Shown here one piece after another: positions 1 to 11,195 of a DNA stretch of 64,000 bases; position 1 is the first letter of the stretch; each line of letters starts with the position of its first letter. Made by a program: the position numbers and the translations under genes. This stretch comes from Aporophyla lueneburgensis. Taxonomy: Eukaryota; Arthropoda; Insecta; Lepidoptera; Noctuidae. The stretch lies in NCBI GenBank assembly GCA_932294355.1, contig OW028740.1, positions 2,076,001-2,140,000 of the forward strand. Direction: 5' to 3'. The notes beneath the pieces were generated by a model. It did not search any database, had not been told where the DNA came from, and worked only from the letters and a program-made list of their open reading frames with translations.

Positions 1-1
1 A

Positions 2-748
2 GAGGAGGATCAAGATCAAGACGACAGATTATCCATTTTTATCTCGGATATGAAGGAAATGTTTCGCGAATTGAAGGAACAGCAAGAAGATAAGTACGCG
101 AAGTTATATTCTCTGGTAGATCAAATCCGTGCTAATGTCGATCTCATGTCAACTAAATTCGAACAACTGACCTCTCGAGTGGAATCCCTAGAAACCGAGC
201 GCAAAGAAAATTGTTCCTACATTAACAAGTTAGAAACCAAATTAGAATACTTCGAGCAAAGCAGCAGGTCAACATGCCTAGAATTTCGCAACATCCCGGT
301 CAGCGACTCTGAGACTAAGACCACTCTGCTGAACACTGTCATTGATACTGGCAGCATTGTAAATATGGAAATTCAGCCGTTCGAAGTCAAAGATGTATTT
401 CGCATTAAATCTAAGGACCCCGCCAACAAAACGATCATAGTAGACTTCACCACCGTATTACGTAAAGAGGAGTTTCTATCTAAGTTCAGGAAACACATCA
501 GAGACAGCTTTAAGATTACTACGGAACATTTAAAAATTAGTGGCCCCGCGAAACCAATATACATTTCGGAGAACTTATCTGCAAGGAATAAAAGGCTCTT
601 TTTCCTGGCTCGAGATGCAGCCAAATCGAATGATTTCAAATTCTGCTGGGTGAAACATGGGAAGATCTACGTTAGGGAAAAAGTGGGCCACAAGCATCTT
701 GAAGTCAAATGTGAGGCGGACCTTGTCAATATTGTGAGACCCAAATGA
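2..748 (+). CDS. LINE ORF1 protein, 5'-partial (coiled coil plus baculovirus FP25K-like C-terminal domain)
   Basis: The frame is open from base 2, so the ATG at 50 need not be the real start; the N-terminus, where relatives often carry a PHD-type zinc finger, would be outside the window. What is seen: a charged heptad-like coiled coil over roughly the first 75 residues after the ATG at 50, then a compact alpha/beta region, then a C-terminal block containing YISENLSARNKRLFFLARDA and CWVKHGKIYVRE. That block matches my memory of the FP25K C-terminal domain shared by baculoviruses and lepidopteran LINE ORF1 proteins. In such elements ORF1 binds the LINE RNA. The stop TGA at 746-748 is 394 bases before ORF2. 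The family call rests on recognition, not a search. Confidence 0.75.
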   Translation, partial: EEDQDQDDRLSIFISDMKEMFRELKEQQEDKYAKLYSLVDQIRANVDLMSTKFEQLTSRVESLETERKENCSYINKLETKLEYFEQSSRSTCLEFRNIPVSDSETKTTLLNTVIDTGSIVNMEIQPFEVKDVFRIKSKDPANKTIIVDFTTVLRKEEFLSKFRKHIRDSFKITTEHLKISGPAKPIYISENLSARNKRLFFLARDAAKSNDFKFCWVKHGKIYVREKVGHKHLEVKCEADLVNIVRPK

Positions 749-1142
749 CTAATTTCTAGTATAGTTCACACCTCTTTAGCTGATCATCATTTTGTAATTC
801 TTTCATCGTTTTTCTTGCATGTTTTGATTTTATGTGTTGGATCAGCTTCCATAATTGTTTTTATGTCTGTTGTACTAACTTGCACTAGTTATATTTTAGC
901 ACTCTTAGTCACACAAATTAATTTCAAATACACTCCACAACAAAACGACATACACAACCTACTGTATACCGCTGTAGTTTCCACAACTTTTTCACCTTAT
1001 GAGATCTATTCACTGCATCCACAACAATTAGTTTACCCCACGCTGCGTACTAAAAGCGGTACTTCCTGCATGTACCCACTGTTGCTCAAACCTGGTCCCT
1101 TCCTCAGTTATTGCATCCCCTTGTTTGAACTATTAATTAAAA

Positions 1143-4103
1143 ATGGATAATTTAAACACCATCAATCTTGAGATTGAGCAGGTATCTGTCTCCAATTCCT
1201 TCATTTGCTCGCCGGAGCTTAGTTACAAGTATGTCAACAACTCTTCCCGTAGTCTGATAGTACTCCACGTTAATATTCGGAGCATTAACTGTAATTTTAA
1301 TCATCTATTGGTTCTGATAACTAGATTGAAGTTCTCTATTGACGTGATCTTACTGTCTGAGTGCTGGCTAAGCAAATGTACTAGCATTCCTACCTTACCC
1401 GGGTATCTAACCCACTCATCCTCCTTTAAAAATCAGAATGATGGTGTTGTTGTTTACACTAGAGATGTACTAAAGTGTTCTGTAGAAATCCCTTCTTTTA
1501 ACGATGCAAATTGCCTTGTGCTTAAGTTTCCTGACAAGGTTGCAGTTGTCGCCCTATACCGATCTCCCGCGTATAGGGACTTATCTCCATTCCTTTCTAG
1601 TTTGGATGTTTTGCTAAGCCAGCTTGCAGATTATAAAACAATTGCTCTTATTGGAGACATAAACATTAACATTGTGCCGAGTACCCTTGACTCTAATGCT
1701 GATGAATACTTGAATACTGCTGCGTCCCATGCAATGCTTCCAGCGCACATTATCCCCACCAGGCTCGCGAACTGTCTCGATCATGTTTTACTGAAATCGC
1801 CCACCGACTCCACAACCTTGGTACTGGACTCTCTTATTACAGATCATTTCCCTGTTCTTCTTATCTGCAACCAATATATGACAATTCCAAATACCCCCAA
1901 AAAAATACTCTCAAAAATTAACATCTCTGAGGTTACAACCGATATGGAAAACACAGACTTTTCTCCTATTCTACAGTGTAACGACCCAGACCGAGCTGCT
2001 GAAAGTCTGATCTCGGTATTGTCGATCTCCATAAAAACCCACACTCACTCTTTAATCATCCCTAGTAGAATGCGTATTTTGAAGCCCTGGATTACTCCTG
2101 GCCTTCTGAGATGTATACGTCATAGAGACAAACTGTCTAGGACCCTCTTGAAAGATCCTGATAACGAGTCTCATAGACTTGTCTTCCTCCGCTATCGTAA
2201 TTACTGTAATAATCTTCTGAAAAAACTCAGAGAAGACCATGAAACTGCCGAGTTTCAGAGGGCCAGGAATTGCCCGAAGGAGACTTGGCGACTAATCAAG
2301 CAAGTAACGAACTTGAATCAGGCTAACAAAACACCTGCCTCGGAGCTGCTGAAGTGCTGTGACGATCCCACTCAGTCAGTTGACGAGGTAAATCATTATT
2401 TCGCTAGTGTCGGCAGTGGTTTAGCTTCTAAAATCCGCCAACATATTTCACCCCCAGCAGGATCAGATATGCAACCTGAATCTGCAGTACTGAGCTCTGG
2501 CATGCCATCCCCTTTGGGATCCATGGTTATGTATGGCGTGGATGAAGAAGAAATCGACCAAATCATCCTAAACCTAAAAGACAAGTGTGCTGTGGGTTGT
2601 GATGGCATTTCGGCATCCGTTATTAAGGCTACTAGGCACTCTATTATTCCAGCTCTTGTCCACATTTTTAACCTGTGCCTATCTTTAGGTGTATTTCCGA
2701 GTGCTTTTAAAACGGCTATAGTTCACCCAATATTCAAAACTGGGGACAGGGGCAGTGTCTCCAACTACAGACCTATATCTGTACTTACAACATTGTCCAA
2801 AATTTTTGAAAAGGTGCTTAATGCTCGACTTGTAAATTTTCTTACAAAAAACAATATTTTAGCTTCCAACCAATTTGGCTTCAGAATTGGAAAATCAACA
2901 GACGACGCAGTTCAGGAACTCACAGACATAATAATTGGTCACTTGAACAATAAAGAAAAATCGATTGGTATCTTTCTAGACTTGTCCAAAGCCTTCGACA
3001 CCGTCTCTGTCCCCAAATTGCTGTCCAAGCTGGAAAGCATTGGCATTCGTGGTATAGCTCATGACATTTTTCGTAGCTACCTGAAAGACCGCCACCAGGT
3101 AGTTAAAATAGATAGGTACACGAGTAAAGTAGAGAATGTTGTTTTTGGCGTCCCTCAGGGAAGTGTTCTTGGACCAACACTCTTCCTCATTTACGTGAAC
3201 GAGCTTTGCCAATTGTCTTCTCCTAACTGTAAAGTAGTACCATACGCAGATGACACAGCTCTTGTAATTCACGGTAAAGATTGGCATGAAACTTTCTGTA
3301 AAGCGGAGATGGCCTTCAGTACGGTCAGGAAATGGTTGAATACAAACCTCCTCACACTCAACATCAACAAAACTAAATTTATTGCCTTTACCCCAGGAAT
3401 TTTAAGCCAGCCTCCCATTTCCTTGGAAATTAAAGCTCATGAGTGCTCACTCACTGACTTTTCCAAGTGTAACTGTACACCCATCGAGTCAACTGACAAC
3501 ATACGCTATCTCGGTGTAATCATTGACCAACATTTAAATTGGAAAAAGCAGATCAACTCTTCGGTGACACGAGTGCGAAGATTGATCTACATTTTTAAAA
3601 AGCTTAGGGCGGTTGCTGGCTTCAAATGCCTGATAACTGTATACCTTGCTCTCGCTCAATCAGTCCTTGGGTATTGCGTGACCACGTGGGGAGGTGCTCA
3701 TAAAACAACCATGCTGCGACTAGAAAGGGCGCAGAGGGCCGTGCTGAAGGTCCTTTCTAAGAAACCAATCCGCTATCCGACACTAGATCTTTACTCTCTA
3801 TGCAAAGTTCTCACGGTGAGGCAGCTCTTCGTACTACAGACTGTACTCAAAAAACACAAGCTCGTGCCCTTTGACCCAAACTATAGTACAGCGAAACGCC
3901 TCTCCGATAGAGTCTGCAAAATAATTCCTTGTAGAGCAGCAGTGGCGAGAAGACATTTTAGGTTTATTAACCCAAAGATCTATAATAAAGTTAACAAAAG
4001 CATAGAAATTTACCGATTATCTCGTACGATATTAAGAGTTAAATTGACCGACTGGTTGAAATCTCTATCATATGATGAAACTGAAGAAATTGTGAAAACT
4101 TGA
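1143..4103 (+). CDS. LINE ORF2: AP endonuclease and reverse transcriptase, 986 aa, apparently intact
   Basis: The N-terminal endonuclease carries the expected motifs: HVNIRSIN near residue 42, the catalytic-glutamate motif SECWL near 72, GDININ near 173 and TDHFP near 233. The reverse transcriptase follows: GCDGISASVIKA, a YRPISVLTTLSKIFEK block, NQFGFR, FLDLSKAFD near 612, GVPQGSVLGP and the catalytic YADD at about 701-704, then the thumb region. The start ATG is the first one giving a complete endonuclease. Length (986 aa) is normal for CR1-type ORF2, and no stop or frameshift interrupts it. The enzyme nicks target DNA and copies its own RNA there. It sits outside the receptor gene and on the opposite strand. 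Confidence 0.9.
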   Translation: MDNLNTINLEIEQVSVSNSFICSPELSYKYVNNSSRSLIVLHVNIRSINCNFNHLLVLITRLKFSIDVILLSECWLSKCTSIPTLPGYLTHSSSFKNQNDGVVVYTRDVLKCSVEIPSFNDANCLVLKFPDKVAVVALYRSPAYRDLSPFLSSLDVLLSQLADYKTIALIGDININIVPSTLDSNADEYLNTAASHAMLPAHIIPTRLANCLDHVLLKSPTDSTTLVLDSLITDHFPVLLICNQYMTIPNTPKKILSKINISEVTTDMENTDFSPILQCNDPDRAAESLISVLSISIKTHTHSLIIPSRMRILKPWITPGLLRCIRHRDKLSRTLLKDPDNESHRLVFLRYRNYCNNLLKKLREDHETAEFQRARNCPKETWRLIKQVTNLNQANKTPASELLKCCDDPTQSVDEVNHYFASVGSGLASKIRQHISPPAGSDMQPESAVLSSGMPSPLGSMVMYGVDEEEIDQIILNLKDKCAVGCDGISASVIKATRHSIIPALVHIFNLCLSLGVFPSAFKTAIVHPIFKTGDRGSVSNYRPISVLTTLSKIFEKVLNARLVNFLTKNNILASNQFGFRIGKSTDDAVQELTDIIIGHLNNKEKSIGIFLDLSKAFDTVSVPKLLSKLESIGIRGIAHDIFRSYLKDRHQVVKIDRYTSKVENVVFGVPQGSVLGPTLFLIYVNELCQLSSPNCKVVPYADDTALVIHGKDWHETFCKAEMAFSTVRKWLNTNLLTLNINKTKFIAFTPGILSQPPISLEIKAHECSLTDFSKCNCTPIESTDNIRYLGVIIDQHLNWKKQINSSVTRVRRLIYIFKKLRAVAGFKCLITVYLALAQSVLGYCVTTWGGAHKTTMLRLERAQRAVLKVLSKKPIRYPTLDLYSLCKVLTVRQLFVLQTVLKKHKLVPFDPNYSTAKRLSDRVCKIIPCRAAVARRHFRFINPKIYNKVNKSIEIYRLSRTILRVKLTDWLKSLSYDETEEIVKT

Positions 4104-4487
4104 AACTTACCTAGATCATCCCTTACACATGGTCTCACTCACACACACTTACTCACACACACCCACACTCACACATACCCTCATTCACACTTTCACTCCA
4201 CATTACACCACTACTCAAAATATACACATTTAGTTTTCTTTTGTAATTTTCTTTTTTTTTTATTTAATTTAATTTTTAATTTTTCATGTTCTTTTTATGC
4301 TTAAATTTAAATTCTGAGCCAAATTGTAGCCCATGTCATGTGTCTGGAACAATATGTTTCATATGTTTAGACGGGCGTTGATAGCTGCGACACAGTTTAT
4401 AACTTTTGTAGCTATCATCGTTTCTATTGTAATTTATGTCAATGTGTTTTTGTTCCTAAATAAAAAACTTACTTACTACTTACTAAA

Positions 4488-5165
4488 AACGTTGTACTAC
4501 AAATCATTTCTTTGTTTAATTCATTATTTTTGTACTTCTTTTTTTGAGAAGACCTAAAAATCAATATTGATGTAAGCAGTTCCTTCTTAAAAGGAAACAC
4601 CTGGATTTAATCTTAATTCAAAATGCGTGTCAACGTGACAACGCAGAAACTGAAATGGAAAGCTAGACGCTAAGGCGAAGAATTATGTGTTGTACTTCTT
4701 TTGAAAACTGTTTAACTAAATACCATTTTAAAAGTTCATACTTTTTAGCTTTAATAGGACTGAAAGAATGAGTTTGTAAGCACTATTTATTACAATTTTC
4801 ATTTATAATAATACCTTTCTCAAAAGTTTCTTTTTTCAGGACAAAAATACTTTTTCATCTTTCAGTGAAATCTGTCCGCAGTGAAAATAGGGCTCAATGA
4901 AAATAGGCTTATCGATTGGCACGTATTTACACACGTGAAACGGGCAAATAGACACGTTTTAACGATATATTATTTACTGTAGGCGATCCGCACAAAATAC
5001 GTATACTCGTGAGCGAATCGAAGACTTCAGAAATACGTATTTTCCCCAATTTTAGAAGACAGATCTTATCAATTCTTCGACGATTAAATAAAAAGAAATC
5101 AACAAAATAAGAATAGACTTTTTAGAATTTAAGAATAGACTCTTCGAAATTTGCAAAATCAAAAA
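4488..5165. other. No gene recognised
   Basis: AT-rich sequence between two LINE-derived segments. No convincing ORF, RNA gene or repeat structure is seen. Confidence 0.5.
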
Positions 5166-6050
5166 AAATCAAATCAAAAGTCATTTATTCAAACTAGGCT
5201 GAGAGTCAGCACTTTTTGAACGTCAAAGTTACAAAAGACAGTCCCCCAAAACGCCCGCCCTTCGACACTTCCTAGTGCTTTGGCTGGGAAGAAGAAGTGG
5301 CGGAACAAACTCCCCAGCAGCACAGCTGTCTGTTAAGTTAGAAGAACTTGATTCTATACAATTATAAGGAGGTAACATTAAGAGACACAAAACATTAAAT
5401 TAAATGATTTGCCATATGTCAGCTAGCCAACCCATTATTCCAAGAAATAAAATGAAATCTAAACTCAAGCAAAAGCAAAAAAATATTTTATAAAGTAAAT
5501 AAAAGTACCAAAATAAAAGCCTCCTGGCATAAAGGGCGTGACAGCTTACATATGCAATGCTGAATCACGTTCACATAGCTGTTACGACCCGTTATATTTT
5601 CTTCGCTTTACACCTTCATTAAAGCAGCCACAGCTCTAGCACAAAATTGACCAAATTACTAGCAAATCGTTTGCAGCACAATTACATCCATTTTAAATGT
5701 AGCCTTGGAAGTCCCAGCGTGGTGGTGGCAAGCCACACTACGCACCCTCTGTAGTGGCCTCCAGGTTCGTAAAATTATACGATAGAATTAGCTTACCGGT
5801 GTTCCTGTCTTCCGTCCACAGCACTGAAAATTTGACCGGGAAAATTTTAGCCCCATCCTTGGTTGACTCTGAAGTGCCGTACTTGCCCGGATACTGATCG
5901 GCCCGTGAACCCATCATCCCAGGAACAATGAAATGAGCTGCTCTGCAGGTTGGAACGGAATATTCTGTATACATCAATCAATACTGCTGCCCGCGCCCGT
6001 CTTCTATGGGCGAATGGGAGTCGGGCCTCTGGCTTTGGCACATGAACTAG
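5166..6050 (-). mobile_element. LINE 3' end, minus strand (probable CR1-type 3'UTR)
   Basis: Read on the minus strand it ends at 5166-5190 in an AATAAATGACTTTTGATTTG-type tail, the form of many lepidopteran LINE 3' ends. Upstream is a non-coding block with a GTGTGGCTTGCCACCACCAC palindrome-like stretch (about 5720-5740) that I associate with lepidopteran LINE 3'UTRs. No RT domain remains. Boundaries are approximate and the clade is unassigned. Confidence 0.5.
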
Positions 6051-6084
6051 AGTTATGTAATTAATTTATAGTATCAGTTTTACC

Positions 6085-6425
6085 GTCAATGATAGAAAAT
6101 AGAAATAGAATAGAAATAATTTACTGTCAAGGTAATACAATAAGCAAACATAGGTTAACATCAAGTTGAGACCACATGAGTAGCTTAAATATTACCTACA
6201 GCTAGTTACAGTTTATATTTACCAATGAACCCCAAACTAGACAGTTAGTTTGTATCTTGGGGCTCAGGATACGAATTCCAGAGTGGAGACTAGAGAGGTG
6301 ATTTCAGGTATGGATGTGCGTATGTGTAAAGTTTGTGTGGTGTGTGTGTATGTGGTTTAGGTGTGTGTGTGAGAGATGCTGTCCTGTTTATCAGTTGAGA
6401 TTTCTTATGAATATCATGGTAAATA
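6085..6425 (-). mobile_element. Second LINE 3' end, minus strand
   Basis: On the minus strand a CA-rich stretch (complement of the TG-rich 6330-6372) is followed by unique sequence and a TTTCTATTCTA-type repeated tail at 6090-6115. This arrangement, CA-rich 3'UTR then short-unit tail, mirrors the LINE at 1-4487. No coding part survives. Confidence 0.4.
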
Positions 6426-7293
6426 GTTAAGATAAAAAATAAATGTTATTCGAACTTTGTTGCTGATCATACCACAAATCAACCTTCACCACCGGTCACT
6501 TATTTTTGTTTAAGATTACACAAGGGCATAAGGTAAGACTAGGTTAACGCGGTAAGATTAAATATGAAGCTATATTTGTAGGGTGCAGTGATGACAATTT
6601 TACATCTAGGTTTATGTAGTAAGAACTTACTGCGCCATATTTATTACTTGCGAAGAGGTTCGCAGGAATGATCGCTCAGTATAAATACTCACCGCAAGCT
6701 CGAGTTGAGTTTGATAAGTTTCATTATTACTGTAGTTGCAGTGGTTTCTCTTCAAAAACACATATGCAATTTGATTAATACTTGAAGCTGGAGTACGTAT
6801 GAGAAAACTTTCAAAGTATAATGTGAAAACTGCTTTGATAAAAAACTGCTTTTATGATTGTGTGATCACTGTACCCTAGATACTTTTGTTTAGCAATGTC
6901 AGTGATTTTTTTATAACCTGAATAACTAAATTTTGAGACTAAAACTTAATTTGTTGTATAAAACGTCCAAACCAACTCTGGCTGAAGATCGTTTTAATCT
7001 AAGTAATAACACTTATGCCTACATACACACTATTAATCCTAATGTGATTAGGGACGCGACTCATTGTCATTTGACCATCATTTCCCGGAATTATTTAGAC
7101 GACTAAGGTCGTTCGTTTACGCTCTAGCTGCAACGAAGTTTCTAGTTGAAACGGTAAAGATTATGCCTTCCGCTAGATTATACTCGCAGATTCAAGCAAA
7201 TGACAGGTCACATTGTTAAAACAAATGTGACTTTTGTAGGTTATGTTCCAAGATTGGTGTGTGCTACAAAAATATATACTGTGATTGAACTAA
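6426..7293. other. No gene recognised
   Basis: AT-rich sequence with no supported ORF or repeat. Confidence 0.45.
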
Positions 7294-7447
7294 AATAATA
7301 GTTTAAAAAAACTAAAAAAACACGCTTCCATAGAAAACCAAACTAAAAAGTAGAAAATAATAGAAAAAAAGCGTGGGGTGCCTGATATTAATAAAAAACT
7401 ACCTTAAAAAGCGAAGCGTGTTTTTTATTTTTTTTAAACTATTATTT
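7294..7447. repeat. MITE-like inverted repeat, about 154 bp
   Basis: Arms of about 35 bp (7294-7328 and 7413-7447) begin AATAATAGTTTAAAA and end in a CACGCTTC/GAAGCGTG core, complementary apart from small differences in the A-runs. The spacer is about 84 bp. No coding capacity and no clear target-site duplication. Confidence 0.55.
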
Positions 7448-7912
7448 ATTTTATATTTTTTAGGGTGTTTCGAATTTTCAGACGTATGTCAGCGTAGTTT
7501 GTGACATATGTCAGCGTAGTTTTCGAAGACAGTTTTTTTTGCTGTCCTGGTAACCCTAGCAAGGATAATGGCACAAATTTATGAAATTATACTATTGTCA
7601 TCGGTCCTCGATAAGTCTACAGAGGTTAAATGAAATCTGATCGTTTAAAGTGGCTCAAAATCTCGCTATAAGGAGTTGGTTGCAAACAAACATACAAACA
7701 TACAAGTGAAGCTAATATAAAACGTGTAAAAATAAAACACTGATTGAACGTGTTTCGTAAGCAACAATTTGGCACGGAATCCTAATTACGACTGGTCTAC
7801 CCTCACTTTATCAAAGTCACGCTGACCTAAAAACAAAACCACATAATGTACTACGCACCCTGAATGGGCCGCTAGGACCGATGCCTGTTTGCGGATCTGT
7901 GAAGCCCGACTG
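7448..7912. other. Intergenic; short direct duplication
   Basis: TATGTCAGCGTAGTTT occurs twice, at about 7487-7502 and 7507-7522. Nothing else recognised. Confidence 0.45.
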
Positions 7913-8151
7913 TCACGGTCTCATTATAAAAAGCAGTTTAACTAAAAACCCAGGTTTAAACCTCATTAAACAATGGTTTAAGATTAAGTTTTATTACAAA
8001 AAAAGGTTTTGCGATAAACCATAGACTAAACCCTTGTTTAACATTAAACCTGGGCGACCCTTGGTTTATCGATGGGTCTAAGTCGCATCTGTCAAGTTTC
8101 CACTTTTAGGTTATCATTTATTTCGTTGTGTTGTGTTGCTTTTATCCAAAA

Positions 8152-8295
8152 ATGGACATTAACATCGTAGATTTAATTGATAATCAGGATATTGAAGCTA
8201 TTCAGTCATTAGAAAGGTCACGCCGATTCAACAGAAATCGGTTTCGAGTCAATCCCTTCATTGAGTTATCCGATGAAGATTTCAGGCAAAAGTAG
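8152..8295 (+). pseudogene. Harbinger transposase N-terminal remnant, 47 aa
   Basis: The frame starts at ATG 8152 after an AT-rich leader and ends at TAG 8293-8295. Residues RFRVNPFIELSDEDFRQK resemble the N-terminal block of HARBI1-like transposases (a LSDEDF-R motif before the DNA-binding helix). The frame stops just where the conserved FR-L block should continue, next to the palindrome, so the remainder was lost by deletion or rearrangement. Family call from recognition. Confidence 0.6.
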
Positions 8296-8298
8296 AAA

Positions 8299-8388
8299 AC
8301 AAAATTTATACAAAAGTATCGCAAGTCGAAGAAACGCTTAGTAAACCAAGCGTTTCTTCTACTTGCGATACTTTTGTATAAATTTACT
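8299..8388. repeat. Near-perfect palindrome inside the Harbinger element
   Basis: Arms of about 40 bp (8299-8339 and 8348-8388) with one mismatch and an 8-nt loop. The arms contain TATACAAAAGTATCGCAAGT and its complement. Confidence 0.85.
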
Positions 8389-8823
8389 TTTCTTAAAACG
8401 CGCGAAAATGTTACGTTTCGTTACACGAACTTAGATGTACTACTACCTAATACATTAGTAATGTGATTAAACCTAAACAAAACTGCAATCGATAAGTAAT
8501 ATTAATGTCCATGCAAAATAACAAAGTCTCAATATTTTGAATGTTCCTTACATAATTAAATCATTGATAATACTATCAAAACGTTTTCTTTTCTTGGGAT
8601 ACGGAACGTTGCAATAGAATGATTATCATGATGAACGAGTGATATTTGTGTTAATCTGTGGTTGATATTAAGATAATGGTTTAAATGACGGTATTAAGAA
8701 GACCACGATTTATAAATGTTTTGTAATACGAACAAGTTTAGACCATTGTTTTACAGATGAGCTTGGACTTGATGGTTTAGGTTTAAACCAAGGCTTATTT
8801 AGTTTTTTGTAATAAGACCGTCA

Positions 8824-10429
8824 GTGTTCACGTTTTAGCACCGCAAGCGAATACATTGTAGTAATTTGTAGTGACAATTAAAGTAAATGGAGACTAGCCT
8901 TTCAGTCGTGTAATTTTAAATTCGCATACATTATTAATTAGTGTCTATGTCATTTATTTATTGTGGCACGTGTCGTAACAGTAATTGAACTAAAGTGAAG
9001 AGTTCTTCACTTTAAACTAATATCTGACACTAAAATTCACAATTCGATAAAAAATTTTGCTCTTGCAAAACAAGACCGCTTCAAAAATAAAAACCTCGCA
9101 AAATTTCGCCTCGCTTCTTTTCATCCTGTTATTTTGCAGTTCATTGGTCTTTGTCATGATTAATTACTATTGGACAAAGGTAAAACACAGAATAATTAAT
9201 CCATGTTTTATGTTCACCAGTCATTTTCAAAATAAAAGTTAATTTTCTATTGTTTTCAGCTACGGTGGTGGTGGTTTCTCCCTGAGTTTCGGCCACTTTC
9301 TAATAAGCAATTACATTTTTTCTTTTGTAATAACTGTTGTATGACGAGTTGTAATTAAAACTCTTGTAAAACGGGTGGCTCTTATAATATTTTGTGACAC
9401 CTATTACGTGCTGGGTATATTAACTTATTAGTTTGCCTAAATACTCAGCTGTATTAGCTGTTCCATTTGCTGTTAAATGTAAGCGTCCTCACTTTCAGGG
9501 AATGCACCTAATTTGACTTTAACAAATAAGTTGTACATCTCCATTTCTGCCTGTGCATGAACCCCGGAAATTAAAGCCGGATTTGTACTTCAAGCTCACT
9601 GAAAGACTGTGCGTAACAAATATCGTTTAATGGGCCTGACAGCCAGTAACTTGCAAAAAAGTATGAAGTTGCACGTGAAAGCATATTTGTCATGAGGTGT
9701 GTAGCAACAGAATGAAAACTACTTGAAAGGAACAAAAAAAAAATTGAACGCAAAAGTAATACAGACGGTGAAAATAAATAATTTCAAACCTATCACGTTT
9801 AATCATAGCTAGACACTTCGTGAAGCAACCAGTTTCAGCACCCTCGAAAACCATGAAAACTACACCCAAGATGGAATATTCGAAAATTCTCACAGCCGTC
9901 TTCTTGGATCTTCATGTTGACATCACCATCGGCTTCAGCATCCTCAAAACTCATTATGACACCCATGTCTGTTTTTAAGTTGTCGAGTGTGCATAAATAA
10001 TAATAAATTAAAAAAATATATATATACATTTATTTATAAAGTACGACAACAAAAGTAAAACAAGTCTGTCTGTAATTTGAACATTACTGGCGAATTGTGG
10101 GTATACTACTGAACCCCTCAAAAGAATGGAGAAATCCCGTTTCCGCAATTTTTTGCGCAACTGTTCGTCTGCGCAGGTGCAAACTTTTCGTGAAAGTGGG
10201 TTCGTGCAAGTGTCTTTGACGGAAATGTTTTTCGCACAAATGTCCCAGGTCCTTAAAAATAAACCAGCATTATAGGACGCTGTGTTGCTGTGAGCTTCAT
10301 CAAAGGCTTTACAGCAGCGGATAGACCTTAACCTGGTCAAGTATATTCTCTATCGTGACCCATTTCTGATTTATTTTTGTTTTAATTATTAATTACGTTA
10401 AGTTTGCCGTACCTACTCGTAGAGCTTAT
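8824..10429. other. No gene recognised
   Basis: AT-rich sequence with several short open frames but no domain, motif or splice context that I can support. Confidence 0.45.
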
Positions 10430-10735
10430 TCATGGTTGTACCGTGTTCGCCATTGCTTGTTTTCCAGCACTGCACGGAATATGCGCCTGAGGATTTACGT
10501 TCGTATACTAACAAAGTTCTCGTCTGTTTTGTGTAGTGCCCAGCATTCCGAGCCGAATGCCAGTATTGGTCGTAGTAAGTTTTTATAGAGGAGCAGTTTT
10601 ATACTTCTTGAGAGTAATTTTGAATGAAATACCCTAGAACGCTGCAATAGCATTTATTGGTCGCCATTATTCTCCAACTTATTTCAGAAGATATATCGTT
10701 TTTGTAACTAAGGAGCCAACCTACACGAATTGGAT
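10430..10735 (-). pseudogene. RTE-type LINE reverse transcriptase, C-terminal fragment
   Basis: The minus-strand translation contains LLLYKNLLRPILAFGSECWA followed by LHKTDEN, then LRRIFRAVLENKQWRTRYNH, which match the post-catalytic part of RTE-type reverse transcriptases. An upstream part reads SYKNDISSEISWRIMATNKC. An in-frame stop separates SIRT from ILRRIF and there are other breaks, so it is dead. Only this segment remains. Confidence 0.7.
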
Positions 10736-10777
10736 ACGCTGCTCTGCCACTGTATACTTTTGCGTGTTACTAGCTAG

Positions 10778-10829
10778 AAAATCATCTAAAACCTGAAACA
10801 CACATGTGTTTCAGGTTTTAGATGATTTT
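10778..10829. repeat. Perfect 24-bp hairpin with 4-nt loop
   Basis: Arms 10778-10801 and 10806-10829 are perfectly complementary (AAAATCATCTAAAACCTGAA and onward) with loop ACAT. It lies 43 bp from the RTE fragment. Not a terminator: there is no gene beside it. Confidence 0.9.
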
Positions 10830-11194
10830 ATCCATCCGTCATCTTGATAAGATACGTGATCAGTAAGTGACCGGTCTTGGAGTAAGGATTAAGAGAATAT
10901 CAGCGGGACTTACCCAAGAAGTTTTTAATCTCTTTGGATTACTTTCTTTCCTGTTATCGGTTATATTTTTGGGCGTTTTTTGCGACATATCGAAACTGGT
11001 CTTCGATACATCTATTTTTAGACAGCGTTTTGTATTTTATTTTAGTAGGTAATAACCAACCTACAAAATCCACTGAAAATTGTGCCTATTGCAAAAAACT
11101 GGCACATATTATTAGACTTTATGCAATAGTTAAAACTTTACTAAAGGAATTCTTGGAGTTAAATTATTCTGATCGTAATTAAAATGTCAAGTCT
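10830..11194. other. No gene recognised
   Basis: AT-rich; nothing supported. Confidence 0.4.
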
Positions 11195-11195
11195 T

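Larger units (their letters stand above)
1..4487 (+). mobile_element. CR1-like non-LTR retrotransposon (LINE), nearly complete, cut by the window edge
   Basis: One element holds a nucleic-acid-binding ORF1 (2-748), a spacer of about 390 bases, a long endonuclease/reverse-transcriptase ORF2 (1143-4103), a CA-rich 3'UTR (about 4135-4215) and a short repeat tail built on TTAC units (about 4467-4487). ORF1 type, apurinic-type endonuclease and tail fit the CR1 group of lepidopteran LINEs; the exact clade is inferred. The true 5' end lies left of the window. Both ORFs read through without stops, so this is the youngest-looking LINE here. Confidence 0.85.
7916..8820 (+). mobile_element. Harbinger/PIF-type DNA transposon, internally deleted, 905 bp, with 3-bp target duplication
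   Basis: The ends are inverted: 5' CGGTCTCATTATAAAAA and, on the other strand, CGGTCTTATTACAAAAA, with a GGTTTAAACC motif inside both. The element is flanked by TCA at 7913-7915 and 8821-8823, a 3-bp duplication as Harbinger elements make. Inside is the start of a transposase-like reading frame (8152-8295) and a large snap-back palindrome (8299-8388). The catalytic domain is gone, so the copy is non-autonomous. Confidence 0.75.

Noticed and set aside
815..1150. Separate gene between LINE ORF1 and ORF2
   Set aside because: It lies in the inter-ORF spacer of the LINE, overlaps the ORF2 start and has no recognised domain.
5738..5977. Host exon ending at ACCG|GTAAGC on the minus strand
   Set aside because: The reading frame looks coding-like, but the following GTGTGGCTTGCCACCACCAC block and the LINE-type tail at 5166 suggest that it is part of a LINE 3'UTR; it also lies beyond the probable end of the receptor gene.
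10778..10829. Rho-independent terminator
   Set aside because: The stem is perfect but the DNA is eukaryotic and no adjacent gene uses it.
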